In this document: in pieces, positions 1 to 12,965 of the stretch
Layout of the letters: every line of letters begins with the position of its first letter
Numbering within the stretch: position 1 is the first letter of the stretch
From: an uncultured Planctomycetaceae bacterium
GTDB taxonomy: Bacteria; Planctomycetota; Planctomycetia; Planctomycetales; Planctomycetaceae
NCBI GenBank assembly: GCA_943787265.1
Contig: CALSLT010000024.1
Location: 1-64,000 of the forward strand
DNA length: 64,000 nucleotides
Reading direction: 5' to 3'
Made by a program: the position numbers and the translations under genes
Notes under the pieces: model-generated
Told to the model about the DNA's origin: nothing
The model's database searches: none
The model's input: only the letters and a program-made list of their open reading frames with translations

Positions 1-428
1 TTTGTCCCATCAGCACGAAGACGCGAAACTTGCCGCCCTTGGGTATCGGCGCTGCGCCGGCGCCCATGCTGTTGGCCTGTTGCAAGCCGACTGTCTTCCA
101 GGTGTCCGCGGCCACTGGCGCCGGGACGGAGGCGGATTTGGCCGGGCTCTTCCCGCGATTTCTCCACGCCTCTTCAAACTTCTTATATTGTTCCTCATTA
201 AGAATGTCCGTCAACTTGGTCTGCAAAGCCGTGCGAAAGTTCGTAGCGTTTTGGAGTTCGGAGCGGGCATCGTTGACCTGTTTGATTTGGTTCCGGCGTC
301 GCACCGACCTGTTGAAGGAGTTTGACGATACCGCCTGCTCTCCCTCCTTGGGTTTGGGCCGCCGTTCGAGCCGTCCCGACCGTGGCGATAAGGGCAACGG
401 TCATCAAGAATGGGATCAGATGTTTCAT
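1..428 (-). pseudogene. SASA-type (sialate O-acetylesterase-like) esterase, 5' part, one frameshift
   Basis: The gene reads leftward from an ATG at 428 and leaves the window. It opens with a signal peptide (MKHLIPFLMTVALIATVG...), then a short helical stretch. Around 300-320 the sensible reading moves to another frame, giving KLTDILNEEQYKKFEEAWRNR and then a linker to the edge, where the protein reads KGGKFRVFVLMGQ. That last block matches the first conserved block of SGNH/SASA carbohydrate esterases (normally ...LxGQSN, with the catalytic Ser just after GQ, here outside the window). Such proteins are exported and remove acetyl groups from sugars. The frameshift could be a sequence error. The family call rests on one short block and is moderate. 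Confidence 0.5.
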
Positions 429-481
429 GGTGAAGTCCAGATTGGGAGTAAGATATAGAGTTGCATTGGGATTGAGCATCG

Positions 482-2095
482 CTATGAGATCATTCGTTCA
501 AACAGGTTGCGAGTGATTTGCTGGACGCGTTTGTCCGGGCCTTGTTGAGTGACGCCATGCCTTGACGGATTGGCATGGCCCGGCGGGCTGGACAATCCAT
601 TGGCCCACCAGATGGTGGCGGCGTTGAAGACGACGTTGTTTTTTGGGCCGTCGTATAGCGTCGAAGAGTAGCGTCCCACCGTTTTCCCATTGGTCGTGGC
701 ATCGCCCTCCGCGACGATATTCATTCCCGGCAAGTCCATCGCCGGCGCTCCGTGCCACTCCCAACCCAGGAGACCTTCGACCGAGTCTCCTTTCTTCATT
801 CCAGTCCCCTCAAAGAGCCAATGTTCCGGCATCGCACAGGTCCAATCTCCCGCGCCAATGCCTCGCCCGCTGGGTTGTTCGTTGTCCAGGCGTCCTCCCA
901 TCAACTGGGCGCCATCCGGCCCCATGTTCGGTTCGAAGCCCTCTTGGTTGGTCATCTTTCGTTTCCTGGCTTCCGGGATTTTCCCCGCAACAGGAATGAA
1001 CCAGCCTTCACGACGCGTGGCTCGGTTGGGAGTGCCGCCATCGGAAGGCAGCAGCGGAACAACACACAGAACGGAATTGCCACCGAAGAAGGCCAGGCTC
1101 ACGCCTTTGTCGCGAGCCTTGAGCACGTTGTCGTACATGTCCAACGTCCAGTACTCATCGTGTCCGACGGAGATGAAACCCTTCGTCCGCAGCAAGCCGG
1201 CCGGATCGGTGTGGGTGTCAATGTTGGAGATGTAGGAAACATCGTAACCGTGCTGTTCCATCCAAAACGACAATGGAAATTCCCAGGGCAGGTATTCGCC
1301 GCTGCCGCCGGACTTCTTCATCTTGTTGACGGGATGCGTGAACAAGCCATAAGGCCGATCAAAACTGACCGTCCCGCTGGGAACCCCGATGCTGGAGTAT
1401 CCTTTGTGCTCGGTGTAGATCGAGTAGTCCGCGGGCCAGCGATTATAGGCTGACCACGTCAGGTCGCTGGTTTGAAAGAGCAGATCACAGGGACGGTCGT
1501 CTCGGACAACGAAGATGACGTAGCTCTGTATTCCACTTTTCCTGGCGGTCAGTTTTCCAAGGTACACACCGCTCAGCCAGTCCTTGGGGATTTCAAATTC
1601 GACGGAAGGTTCCCATTGGCATTCGCGCACATAGTTTTCACCGACGGGCGGGTCTGGCTGTGTGGTGCCTTTGAGCGAGTCGAAAGTTTTAACCAGCCGG
1701 GCACCATCGCCGTTGTAGTAACCCGTGCGAAAGATCTCCAATTTGAAATCCGAAACCGGATTCGTGCTCACCATGACCTGTAGATTCTCACCAGCCCGCA
1801 CGCTGTTGGCGGAACAGTAGCCCTCGATCCAAAGGCAACGCCCGTTGTTAAGGATTTTGTTTATCTTCCCGGGGAGCTGGCGAGTCCTGGTAAGCTGCCA
1901 GTCGCGGGTACCGGGTTTGGCATTTTCACGCTTGATCAAGTCGCTTTGGGCTACTTTGGACTCAGCGGCGTGCACAAGAGCGTGCGTTCCTGTGGCAGCA
2001 ATCAGTCCGGCAGCGGCCGCCCCTTTGATCACTTCGCGGCGACGTAAACCTTCGCCGCGATCGTTCGGTTCATGCTGGTTGTTTTTGCTCGTCAT
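482..2095 (-). CDS. Tat-exported N,N-dimethylformamidase beta-subunit-like protein
   Basis: Start chosen at the ATG at 2095 because it puts a twin-arginine signal near the N terminus (RRREVIKGAAAAGLIAATG), with a purine-rich AAGAGAG about 10 bases upstream; the frame stays open to 2185. The mature protein (about 537 aa in all) has an N-terminal beta-rich part followed by a domain with FQTSDLTWSAYNRW, DVSYISNIDTH and GHDEYWTLDMYDNV, typical of the C-terminal domain of the large subunit of N,N-dimethylformamidase, a glutamine-amidotransferase-like fold. In planctomycetes such proteins are common and their substrates are mostly unknown; an amidase on a carbohydrate or peptide amide is possible. 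The gene is intact although both neighbours carry frameshifts. Confidence 0.75.
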   Translation of the reverse strand: MTSKNNQHEPNDRGEGLRRREVIKGAAAAGLIAATGTHALVHAAESKVAQSDLIKRENAKPGTRDWQLTRTRQLPGKINKILNNGRCLWIEGYCSANSVRAGENLQVMVSTNPVSDFKLEIFRTGYYNGDGARLVKTFDSLKGTTQPDPPVGENYVRECQWEPSVEFEIPKDWLSGVYLGKLTARKSGIQSYVIFVVRDDRPCDLLFQTSDLTWSAYNRWPADYSIYTEHKGYSSIGVPSGTVSFDRPYGLFTHPVNKMKKSGGSGEYLPWEFPLSFWMEQHGYDVSYISNIDTHTDPAGLLRTKGFISVGHDEYWTLDMYDNVLKARDKGVSLAFFGGNSVLCVVPLLPSDGGTPNRATRREGWFIPVAGKIPEARKRKMTNQEGFEPNMGPDGAQLMGGRLDNEQPSGRGIGAGDWTCAMPEHWLFEGTGMKKGDSVEGLLGWEWHGAPAMDLPGMNIVAEGDATTNGKTVGRYSSTLYDGPKNNVVFNAATIWWANGLSSPPGHANPSRHGVTQQGPDKRVQQITRNLFERMIS

Positions 2096-2152
2096 TTGAA
2101 TGGCTCTCTTGCTAAGTCGGATTAGTTTTTCTTGTTGTGTGTATTCGTAGTC

Positions 2153-2212
2153 GTAGGCCCGGTTCCCACCGGCCAAAGTTCCCACAAACCGGCCGGTGGG
2201 AACCGGCCCTAC
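2153..2212. repeat. Long palindrome (22-base arms) between co-directional genes
   Basis: Arms 2153-2174 and 2191-2212 are complementary with a single mismatch, around a 16-base loop (2175-2190). The core GGTTCCCACCGGCC is followed by its complement GGCCGGTGGGAACC; part of the same word (GTTCCCAC) also recurs inside the loop. It lies between the start of the dimethylformamidase-like gene and the stop of the upstream gene. No T-tract follows on either strand, so it is not a classic intrinsic terminator. It looks like a REP-type intergenic palindrome that would form a stable hairpin in RNA. Confidence 0.7.
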
Positions 2213-2246
2213 TGCCTGTGCGTTTGGATGAATTTTCCCGGTCGAC

Positions 2247-4513
2247 TCACAAGCCTCCTGCCGGTGGCTTTGACTTTTTCAGATAGGCCACAAGGTCGGC
2301 GATCTCTTCCGCCTTCAATAATTTGTCCATGCCTTCGGGCATCAAAGAGACGTTCGAATACCGAGCGCTTTCGATGTCCCGAAATGCGATCTGTTGCACG
2401 ACTCCCTTCGCAGACGAGAGAAACATCTTGTCGACTGTTTCCTTCACCAGTAGTCCGGATAGCACCTTTCCACTCTTCGTCGCGACACTTACGACCTCGT
2501 GGTAGCGAGCAATCGACGCACTGGGAAAAACGATTGCTTCCAGCAGGTCTCGCTCGCTGCGGATCGCGCCAATCCACGTCAGATCGGGGCCCAATCGTAC
2601 GCCTTTCTCCCCCTTAAGATGACAGGTGATGCACTTCGACTTGTCTCGATTGTTGAACAATTTCTCTCCGCGTGCCGCGTCGCCGTTCGGCAGAAACGCG
2701 GCAAGTCCATCGAGATGCCTTTCCTGCTGGGCGAGCTGTTCTTGATTCGGCTTTTCCCATCTCGCGGGCAATATTTCCGGATAAGAATCTATCGAGACGT
2801 TTCGTTGGTCGGCCTTCCGCATGAGGTGCACTTGTTTGGCGCAGCGGGTGGCCTTCGGGCAGGCTTCGCACGTCCCCAATTTCATAGAGCGCATAAACGA
2901 TGGCGTGACTCAGGAATGGGTCGGTAGAAGAGGTCTGCAACAGAGGTTTGACCGCTGCGCTATCCCCAATTCTGCCGAGAGCCATTGCTGCCAGACGACG
3001 CAGTTGCGGATCGTTGTGGGAAAGCAGTTTTGTGAGCGGCTTCATCGCGTCTCGATCACGCCACAATGCCACGCTGTGGATCGCTGCCGCGCGAACGTCG
3101 GACGTCTTCAGCACTCAACAACTCTCGAACCGCCGTCACGCGCTCGCTGACCTGGCGTGCGATGCAGCGCCCACACCACCGGGACACGTGCGCTGGCGGC
3201 GCGCAGTGCTTCGGTGTTGTCTGGGGTGGCCAGTGCGTCGGTAGCGCGTTTGACGACCGCGGGCTCGCTCATCAGAGAGCCAACTGGCTTCAGGCTGGTT
3301 CCAATCCAGCTTGAGGCCGCGGGGGTCCGCAACGCGATGCGCCCCTTTCTTTTGAATCCGATAGATGGCGCCCAGAACATCTGGCTTGGCGATCTTCGAA
3401 GTTGGGCAACAGATCATGTACCAACTGCCCGTGTCGGCAACCAGCAGGCTGCCATCGGCGTCTTCGATCACATCGGTCGGATGAAAATCGGTTTGATCGC
3501 TTTCGAGCAAGACGCTCGTTCTTGCGGCATGGGACGATCCGGATTTGGCCAGTCGGTGCCTCGACACACGGCGAGTGTTGAACTCCGTGAGAACCAGGTT
3601 TCCTTTCAAACCTGACGCGCGATGTCGCGGCATCACCATGCCCGAGGGGGCAGCGGGGGCCGAGTTGGGCCAGTATCGGCAGCAAACCTCCAGTGTTGGG
3701 ATGCGGAGTGAGCACTCGCGGATTTCTCCGGCCGTAGGTTCCGCCGTACACCGCATGCAGAATTCCATCACGTCTTCCGGGTTTGGAAAGATCGAAGAAA
3801 GTGCCGCTGAGAAATCGCTCGCCTGTTTCGCTGAAAGCCAAACCAACTGGATTGTTCATCCCGCCAGTGATGACCATTTCCAGTTGACTGCCGTCAGGCC
3901 GAGCGCGATAGATATGGGCTGCACTCGATTTCAGCGTTCTGCCATTGCTCAGCTCATGCTCCTGTGGAGCGAAGGCTCCCTTGCACCAGTAGAAGAAACC
4001 ATCCGGTCCCCGATAGGGACCGTGCATATCGTTGCCGCATCCTTCAATCGAGCCTCCATCGAACCATTCGGTTCGCTCGTCTGCCACAAGGTCGCCGTTC
4101 GTGTCGCGGAGTTTCCAGATGTGCGGTGGTGCTCCGACGAAGACAGCACCATCATGAACGAGAATGCCCTCGGGGAACGGCAGATTGTCGGCGAACACGG
4201 TCGAGCGATCAAAGACTCCGTCTCCGTCCTGATCGACCAATCGCAGCACGCGATGCTGCGGGTCCTTGAGTTGAACCGGCGCCTTGGCCGTGTTGCCCGA
4301 ACTGTCGGTGACGTACAGAACCCCATGATTGTCAAAGCACATATGAATGGGCCGCTGCACCAGTGGCGGTGCGGCGACACGTTTGAGCTCATATCCATCC
4401 GGAATCGTGAACGTGTGAGGTTTGAACGAAACAGTCTCCTCACAGTCCGCGTTCAGGCAGACGCAGGAAACGGCAAGCGTGACCAAAAAGCAGAAGCTGG
4501 TGTTTGTGGACAT
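2247..4513 (-). pseudogene. PVC-type dehydrogenase with HEAT repeats and C-terminal haem-binding domain, several frameshifts
   Basis: From the ATG at 4513 the frame gives a signal peptide and a six-bladed propeller start (FTIPDGYELKRVA, DQDGDGVFD, GGMNNPVGLAFS). Later blocks are in other frames: HPTDVIEDADGSLLVADTG (near 3440), HEAT-like helices (AAAIHSVALW..., near 3080-2890), and a C-terminal domain with a c-type haem motif CITCH at about 2619-2633, ending ...KKSKPPAGGL at 2247. This order (propeller, HEAT, CxxCH domain) is the large secreted PVC-type membrane-bound dehydrogenase plus Pirellula/Verrucomicrobium haem-binding domain. It is thought to pass electrons from sugar or alcohol oxidation to a cytochrome chain. 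At least five frame changes separate the blocks. Identification is firm; whether the gene is dead or badly sequenced is not decidable here. Confidence 0.75.
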
Positions 4514-4557
4514 GAAATCATTTTGGCTGAAGGGGAGCGAACGGACTGTGATACTCA

Positions 4558-4779
4558 CTATTTGTTGAGCAACTTATCCACGAAGAACTCAACCTGCGAT
4601 TTGTATTTGGTTTTCGCACTGGGATAATTCAGGTGGGCTTCGAGTTTGAACGCGTCCGTTTTCTCCTTGAGTGCGATCCCAAGGTTGGCGGGAGCCATCG
4701 CGCATTTCTGCTCACATTTCAGCGTCGGCCTCACAGATTTACTGACTGGCCTGGGCACGTACTCTTGCCATGACTTCAT
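4558..4779 (-). CDS. Small unidentified ORF, possibly a gene fragment
   Basis: A 73-residue frame from an ATG at 4779 to a stop at 4558, overlapping the 3' end of the serine hydrolase gene by 41 bases and ending 45 bases before the next gene. The C-terminal half (KLEAHLNYPSAKTKYKSQVEFFVDKLLNK) has normal protein-like composition; the N-terminal half, where it overlaps its neighbour, does not. No domain, signal peptide or membrane segment is visible and I do not recognise it. It may be the end of a lost gene rather than a complete one. Confidence 0.25.
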   Translation of the reverse strand: MKSWQEYVPRPVSKSVRPTLKCEQKCAMAPANLGIALKEKTDAFKLEAHLNYPSAKTKYKSQVEFFVDKLLNK

Positions 4780-6385
4780 TTTGTGTCAGGACTCCGTCGC
4801 CGTTGGAATCAAGCAGATCAAATATTCGCTGATGCTCCGCCGGGACTTCTGCCTTCTGCACTTTTTCGTCTTTGTTCTTGTCGAGCGAACGAAGCATTTG
4901 TGCGAGTGCAGCAACTTTGATTCGTTGTCCGCCGATCTCCACTTCTGCGCCGGATGTTGGGGCTTTCCCGCTTGCCTTCAGGTTGGTTTGCGATGAGCTA
5001 TCAGACACGGAGTCCGGTAAGGGAAACATCTCATCGACCATTTGGTAACGCTTGTTCTTCAGCTGCAGGAATAGCCCCACAGGCTGATGAACGAGGAAAA
5101 CGGTCACTACCTCGCGCCTGCGGTCAACTCGCAAGTGCGCCCCTAACGCGCCGTTGTGAAAAACGAGATCGGCCGGGCCAGACTCTGATACGTCATCTCG
5201 AAACCATCCTAATCCGTACGTCCTGGCCGCGCTCTCGGGCGACTGGAGTCGTCGCATCTCGGCAACAGACGCGTCGGAAAGGATTCGCTTCCCGTTGTAG
5301 ACGCCATCGTTCAGATGCATCTGCCCGAACGCCGCAAGTTCGTCCATGGTTGTAAATAACGAACCTCCCGGCAGGATGAAGCGGAGTTCTTTCAGACTCT
5401 CGAAGGACTGCTGTTTCTGCAGTTTTCCGCCTCGGCTCGCATACGCTGTGGGGATCGTCTTTCTCACGTCCTTTGAGGGAAGAAACGTCGTGCGTTTGAG
5501 ACCCAGGGGACGAAACAAAGCGTCCTGGGCAATCTTCTCAAGCGACTGGTCGAGAGCGACCTCCGCCACACGACCGGCGACACAATAGCCGGCGCCCGAG
5601 TACTGAAATCTTGTTCCCGGCTCATACTCGAGGTCGTACTTTGCAATGCCCCGGACCGCTTCGGCCAGAGGCCGTTCGAAGTTGCGAATAAGATCCGTCT
5701 TCTCCGGCGTGATGCTCTTGTTTCCCCAGAAGCCCGCGGTGTGTGACAGCACGTGGCGAAGAGTCATCGGCCGCGCCGCAGACCTGCCGCCTTTGACCTT
5801 GATCCCTTTGAACTCCGGCAAATATTTCTCGACCGGATCGTCCAGCTTCAACTTTCCCTGTTCGACCAGAACCATCAACACGGACGCCAGAACGGGTTTG
5901 GAAACTGATGCGATCGGACACAATTCGTCTGTCGTAAACGGTCGCTTCGATTCGAAATCCGCATACCCGAAAGCCTCGCGGTAGACAGTTTCTCCTTTGT
6001 GAACCACCAGAAAGGAGCAGCCCGCAACCTGCCCTTTGTCTACAGCGTATTCAAAGAGTTCAGAGAGCGATGTGGGCTGGCCCTGATTCCCCTTTGAACC
6101 AGCCGGTTTCCCCTTCGACCTGCTGGCAGCCGCTCGCAGCAGCGCCGTCTTTTCTGCATCGGAGAGAACACCGTCTCCATCCCTGTCAGCTTTTGGATAC
6201 CGCTTCAGAGCCTGCCGACTGACCGCCGCCTCTTCAGCATCCGATATGACGCCGTCTTTGTCGGTATCGGCTTGCGGAAACAGTTTGAGGATCTGCTGCC
6301 TGATCGCATCGTCTGCGCTGGTGTGAGCGGTAAGAGTCAATGCGACAAGCGAGCACATGAATTTCAGGGCAATGGATTTCTTCAT
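4739..6385 (-). CDS. Secreted beta-lactamase-family serine hydrolase bracketed by EF-hand pairs
   Basis: Start at the ATG at 6385, which gives a clear signal peptide (MKKSIALKFMCSLVALTLT); the frame is open further upstream but without a plausible signal. Order: two EF-hand loops (DTDKDGVISDAE, DRDGDGVLSDAE) at about residues 40-80, then a class C beta-lactamase/esterase domain with the SxxK motif in IASVSKPV, HTAGFWG, and YSGAGY at the usual YxN position (Gly replaces Asn), then two more EF-hands (DKNKDEKVQKAE, DSNGDGVLTQNE) at the C terminus. About 548 aa. Such enzymes are usually secreted esterases or D-aminopeptidases rather than true beta-lactamases. The loops predict calcium binding. 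The next gene upstream has the same EF-hand framing, so both enzymes may be held or folded in the same way. Confidence 0.8.
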   Translation of the reverse strand: MKKSIALKFMCSLVALTLTAHTSADDAIRQQILKLFPQADTDKDGVISDAEEAAVSRQALKRYPKADRDGDGVLSDAEKTALLRAAASRSKGKPAGSKGNQGQPTSLSELFEYAVDKGQVAGCSFLVVHKGETVYREAFGYADFESKRPFTTDELCPIASVSKPVLASVLMVLVEQGKLKLDDPVEKYLPEFKGIKVKGGRSAARPMTLRHVLSHTAGFWGNKSITPEKTDLIRNFERPLAEAVRGIAKYDLEYEPGTRFQYSGAGYCVAGRVAEVALDQSLEKIAQDALFRPLGLKRTTFLPSKDVRKTIPTAYASRGGKLQKQQSFESLKELRFILPGGSLFTTMDELAAFGQMHLNDGVYNGKRILSDASVAEMRRLQSPESAARTYGLGWFRDDVSESGPADLVFHNGALGAHLRVDRRREVVTVFLVHQPVGLFLQLKNKRYQMVDEMFPLPDSVSDSSSQTNLKASGKAPTSGAEVEIGGQRIKVAALAQMLRSLDKNKDEKVQKAEVPAEHQRIFDLLDSNGDGVLTQNEVMARVRAQASQ

Positions 6386-6568
6386 GATTCTGCTACTGGT
6401 TGAAGTGGAGGTGTTGGTTGAGTTGGTTGGCAAAGGTCTCTGATCTGGTTCGACCGGGTTAGATTCGCCCTGGAGCAAGAGACGTAAGAGCATGAGTTGT
6501 CCATCGGATGTAGTGGACTTCAGGATTGGCCACAGCGGAGAAAAGTGTTTCATTGGACGGCTATGAAA

Positions 6569-8996
<2,428 letters not shown>

Positions 8997-9131
8997 GATT
9001 CGACTGCTGGTTGTGAGGAAGGCTTCAGGGACGGTTGTCGGCTGCTACCAGGTAAGGATTCAGCGGAAGTCAGACACGCTTTCGTGGCAGTTTTTGCAAT
9101 TGCTGGCAGAGTCCCAACCTACTCCACTCGC

Positions 9132-10125
9132 TCAACCGACCTGTCGGGAGCGTGGTTCGGAATGGTGGTACCACTGATCAGACAGCGTGGGCGTTTCTAT
9201 CAATTCCCAGGTCCGTTGCCTGGAGTCCCCAAAGCTCAGCTCCGCTTTGAGTACGACTCCGCTCTCCGCATCCGCATGAAGATTGATGATCGACGGGGCC
9301 AGGGCGGGACACCGGATCGCCGAGTCGCCCGCACGTGGTGCTCCGCAGGGTTGGCCGAATCGACGAGTTCGACGTCATACCTGCGTTCGATCAATAGAAG
9401 CAGACCCGACAGGTCCAGCAGCAGAGGCTCATCTGGAGACGCAAGAACCGTCGTCCAAAAGGACGCCTGGTTGGGATCTGTCGCTGCAGCTCGGGAGCAA
9501 GCGTCCGAAAGTCGCCAGTGATGAAGACCGGTCCGTTCCGTCGAACCATTCCAGTAGTCGGTTCCGTCACTTCCCCTCACATAGCCGTCGTGTTCCGGAC
9601 GAACAACAAAACGGCCTCCACCGCGAACGGTAATCCTCAGCTCGCGCGTTGACGGACCGCCTTCGGCATCTGGATGAGCCATGACCAGCCGGTAGGTGCG
9701 GTCGACCATTTCCGCAGCCGCTTGCTGTGCTCTCTCCAGCACACTGCTGGCACTGACGGACGATGCCCACAGCGTCCAGGCGAGCAACACCGTAGCACAC
9801 ACGGCCAGCGACGTTGATGCGGTCCAGACACGGGAACGCCACGAATTCGGACGCGGCGGGACATTGTGGATGGCTGGCGCGGAGTCGGCGGATTGCCCTG
9901 CGGATTCCTGAGGGTCAGCAACCGCTCACGCAGAAAACCGTCACGCCCCAGCGAATGGAGCCGTCCTTCCCATGCGCATGTACGACAGAAACAACCGCTT
10001 CGCTGATTCTGACGAGGCCAGCTCTGCGGCGAGTTCCTGTTCCTGGCCCTCGGTCAGGGAGTCCCATCAAAATGGCCGACAACGAGTTCTTCGACGCGTT
10101 TCGGTTTGTCTGCGATGTCAGTCAT
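9132..10125 (-). pseudogene. Membrane anti-sigma-like protein, frameshifted
   Basis: The ATG at 10125 overlaps the sigma factor stop (TCATGA overlap), the usual sign of translational coupling of a sigma/anti-sigma pair. It reads MTDIADKPKRVEELVVGHFDGT, then in other frames EQELAAELASSESAKRLFLSYM (a typical zinc-free anti-sigma N terminus), a membrane segment (LAVCATVLLAWTLWASSV), and an outer domain VLERAQQAAAEMVDRTYRLV...TRELRITVRGGGRFVVRPEHDG..., resembling LolA/RseB-like lipoprotein-binding folds. The reading GVVLKAELSFGDSRQRTWEL to the stop at 9132 closes it. Role inferred: hold the ECF sigma factor at the membrane until an envelope signal arrives. At least three frameshifts. Confidence 0.5.
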
Positions 10126-10662
10126 GACGCACCCTCCGCAAGTCGCATTCGCCGCTGAACGCATCCGTGCAACATTTTCCTGACTCGACTGAGAGCACGT
10201 TGAACAGCGGCCGGTGTCGAACCAACGTGCTCCGAGATTTCATCGAAAGTTGAGCTTCCTTCGTATCGCATGGCGATCAGCTCGCGTTTGTCTTCTGGCA
10301 GATCGCCCCAGGCCATCGATTGAGAGCCCTGGCTTCGTCGCGGACAACAGTGCCTTCAGAATCGGCCCTTCAGAAACGTGTCCGACACGGCATCCAGAAG
10401 CTCGGGCGAGATCGCTCGAGCGTGTTTTGCCGAAACGGCCCTTGCGCGAATAGCGTGCAGAGCTTGCCGTCGAATCACTTCTTTCGCCCACGCAACGGAA
10501 GTTCCGAATCGTCTCAGACTTCTGTGATTGCTCCATCACGACGACCGCAGCATTCTGATAAACCTCTTCGGACATTTCAGCGTCACGAGTCATCGCGTAC
10601 AGATACCCCATGAATTCGCTGCGAAACTGCAGGTACTGTTGAATTAGCGGTGTTTCGTCCAA
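10122..10662 (-). pseudogene. ECF-type RNA polymerase sigma factor (planctomycete subfamily), frameshifted
   Basis: Start chosen at a TTG at 10662 because AGGAG lies 8 bases before it; a TTG at 10683 is also in frame. Region 2 is LIQQYLQFRSEFMGYLYAMTRDAEMSEEVYQNAAVVVME; region 4 with its helix-turn-helix is PEDKRELIAMRYEGSSTFDEISEHVGSTPAAVQRALSRVR. Between them (about 10480-10320) the frame changes at least twice. The size and the LDETPLIQQYLQF opening fit the Rhodopirellula/Verrucomicrobium sigma-70 subfamily. It overlaps the downstream anti-sigma-like gene by four bases. Confidence 0.7.
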
Positions 10663-10683
10663 GCGTCGTTCTCCTGTCTCCAA

Positions 10684-11350
10684 GTACCGCCGCGGGCGAT
10701 TCCAGACACAGTTTTTGGAAAAGTTCAGTCGAGTTTTCGCAGATTCCCCTTCGGAGCGAAAAGACGCAGACCGGCAGGCAACGCGCCGAAGTCTCCCTTG
10801 CCTCTGATCGACAACACTGGAGCGAGTTCGAGTTGCGAGTGGATGTCCCTCGCACTGGTGTAGGCAATAATCTGACTCAATGAAAAACTAGAACTCGCTT
10901 GCCGGGCGTAGTCAAATTGAACCACACGGAGTCCGGTCTCGCGCGACTTGGGGCAGTTTGTGGTTGTGAGATTCTCGGTTGTCCGGATTGTCAGTGATCG
11001 AGTCAAACTCGAGCTGATTAGACGGGGCTGATTGCTGTCGGTAGCCGGCCTCGGCGACGCTTCCTCGGCTGGCGTATGATATCAACCGGCTGAAAATGGC
11101 AGAATTCAGTGAGCAGTGAATCGTGTGACATGCGACACTTTGAGTCCGGCGAGTTTATTGACCCCATGCGTTTGCAGTCATGTGCCCCAGAGGCCTTCGA
11201 GCGAGAGTCATTTGCGTCGATTGCCTGAACCGACGTCCGGCACTGCAGTTCGCATCACGGTGGAGTATTTTGACCGCACGCCCCGGATGGAACTGCATGC
11301 TGGCTAAACAACAAAGATGGAAGGCCTTCTTCAGACGCACTCATACACGG
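10684..11350. other. Stretch without a recognisable gene
   Basis: About 670 bases upstream of the sigma factor and downstream of the DUF1501 gene. Open frames here are short and not protein-like. It presumably holds the sigma factor promoter, but I see no convincing -35/-10 pair, repeat or hairpin. Confidence 0.4.
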
Positions 11351-12878
11351 TCAACTAAGCAGTTCGTTGATGACTGTTCCATTCGCGGTAAGTCGAACGG
11401 GGCGTCCCAATCGATCTGGAATGGCCCATGTCGGGGGCGATGCCTTTCAGCTGGTACATCGTCGCCAGGATGTCTTCCGGGCTGACAGGCCGGTCTTTGA
11501 CGAAGGCACCTTGATCATCCGATGCGCCGACGACCGTACCTGGCCGAATTCCGGCCCCAGCGAGCATGACGCTGTAGGCCTGCGACCAGTGGCCGCGTCC
11601 GCCGCCTCTATTGAGGTTGTCAATCTTTGGCGTGCGGCCGTGCTCGGACAGACACTCACCAGCGTCTCATCGAGCAGCCCACGGTCTTCCAAAATCTCCA
11701 ACAGCCGGCTCATCGCCGCATCGAACGCCGGCAGCAACTCGTTGCCCATCCGAGTAAAGTGATTGAAGTGGAGTATCCCAGGCCGTATTCACAACCTTGT
11801 ATTCGTCCCAGAAGACAGAGACCAGACGGCATCCGGATTCCAGTAATCGGCGAGCTGTGAGGGCCGACTGCCCGAACAGCGTCATGCCGTACCGTTCACG
11901 CAGCTCCATCGGTTCTGCCCGACATCCAGTGCCTCTCGCAGCTTCTGCGATGTGATCAGCGAATACGCCATCTGCTGGAAACGATCGACACTCTGCGCTG
12001 GTTTGCTGTCCTCAATGCGGCGTTGCTCGTCGTCGAGCTGTTGCAGCAGAGTGCGTCGCTGTCCATCCGGTCGAGCGTCAACCCACGCCGCAATTGAGCA
12101 TCTTTTGAAATCCGTAGTCGACTTTCAGGTGTGATTCCAAGGAACGGATCCTGAATGTCTACTCCCGCCAGACGCCGGAAAAAGGAAACGCGGTTAACGG
12201 TCTTCGTCGCCTCACCTTCAAACTCCGTCCAGACGGGGTCGTAGCCGTGCCCCAGAAACGCTCCATAGGGCCCAGACCGTCGGCTGAAAGGTGCGTGTGT
12301 ACTGAGCGGAACGGCAATCCGAGATTCCGCGGCAACTCGGCACCTCGCGTGGGCTCTGCTGATCTTCGAGATAGTCAGCACGCTGCCAAAAAACGGGTGA
12401 TGTCGGCTGTCGAACGGATTCGTCTCACTCGAAAATCACGGCCGGATATCCCGTCAGCGTGTAGAGGTTGGAATGATTGTTGTTTGCATGCGTCATGGAA
12501 CGCACGATCGCCAGGCGGTCAGTCAATGCAGCCAGCTTCGGAAGCTGATCGCAGATCGAAATTCCCGGAGCGGATGTTTGCGTTGCACTCCATTGTCCGC
12601 GAATCCCTTCCGGAGCATCCGGCTTAGGATCCCCAACGTTTCAAACTGAGAAGCCGCTCCCTGCAGATAGATCAGCAAAACCTGTTTTGCCTTGCCAAAA
12701 GTGGAATCAATCGGTCGATGGCCAGCCGCGATCGATTCGTGGCGAAGCACCTCCGATAGACCGAGCGAAACGGCCCCCAGACTAGCCGATGCTCATCGCA
12801 GTCCGACGGTCGAGACCTCGATGAAACGGGTTCACTGACCCAAGAACTTGTAACATCCTGCTGATCCTCGCGATTCAC
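11351..12878 (-). pseudogene. DUF1501 (secreted, sulfatase-fold) protein, many frameshifts
   Basis: Recognised from blocks in changing frames: LGAVSLGLSEVLRHE and TFGKAKQVLLIYLQGAASQFET near the N terminus, GPYGAFLGHGYDPVW, GVDIQDPFLGI, LTLDRMD, MELRERYGMTLFGQSALTARRLLESGCRLVSVFWDE, HFNHFTRMGNELLPAFD, LLEILEDRGLLDETLV, and the C-terminal run MLAGAGIRPGTVVGASDDQGAFVKDRPVSPEDILATMYQ closing at about 11351 with ...NELLS. The order is that of DUF1501, an alkaline-phosphatase-superfamily-like protein common in Planctomycetota and normally Tat-exported; no function is proven. Usually DUF1501 genes follow a DUF1553/DUF1549 cytochrome gene, which is not seen here. The exact start is uncertain because the first 100 bases are also frameshifted. 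Confidence 0.65.
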
Positions 12879-12965
12879 AACGTGCTCCAGAAATTATCAT
12901 ATTCCCTGCCAGTTAGCGAGATTCACCGCGAGTCACGTAACGAGCACACCTAATTTGAAATGATG

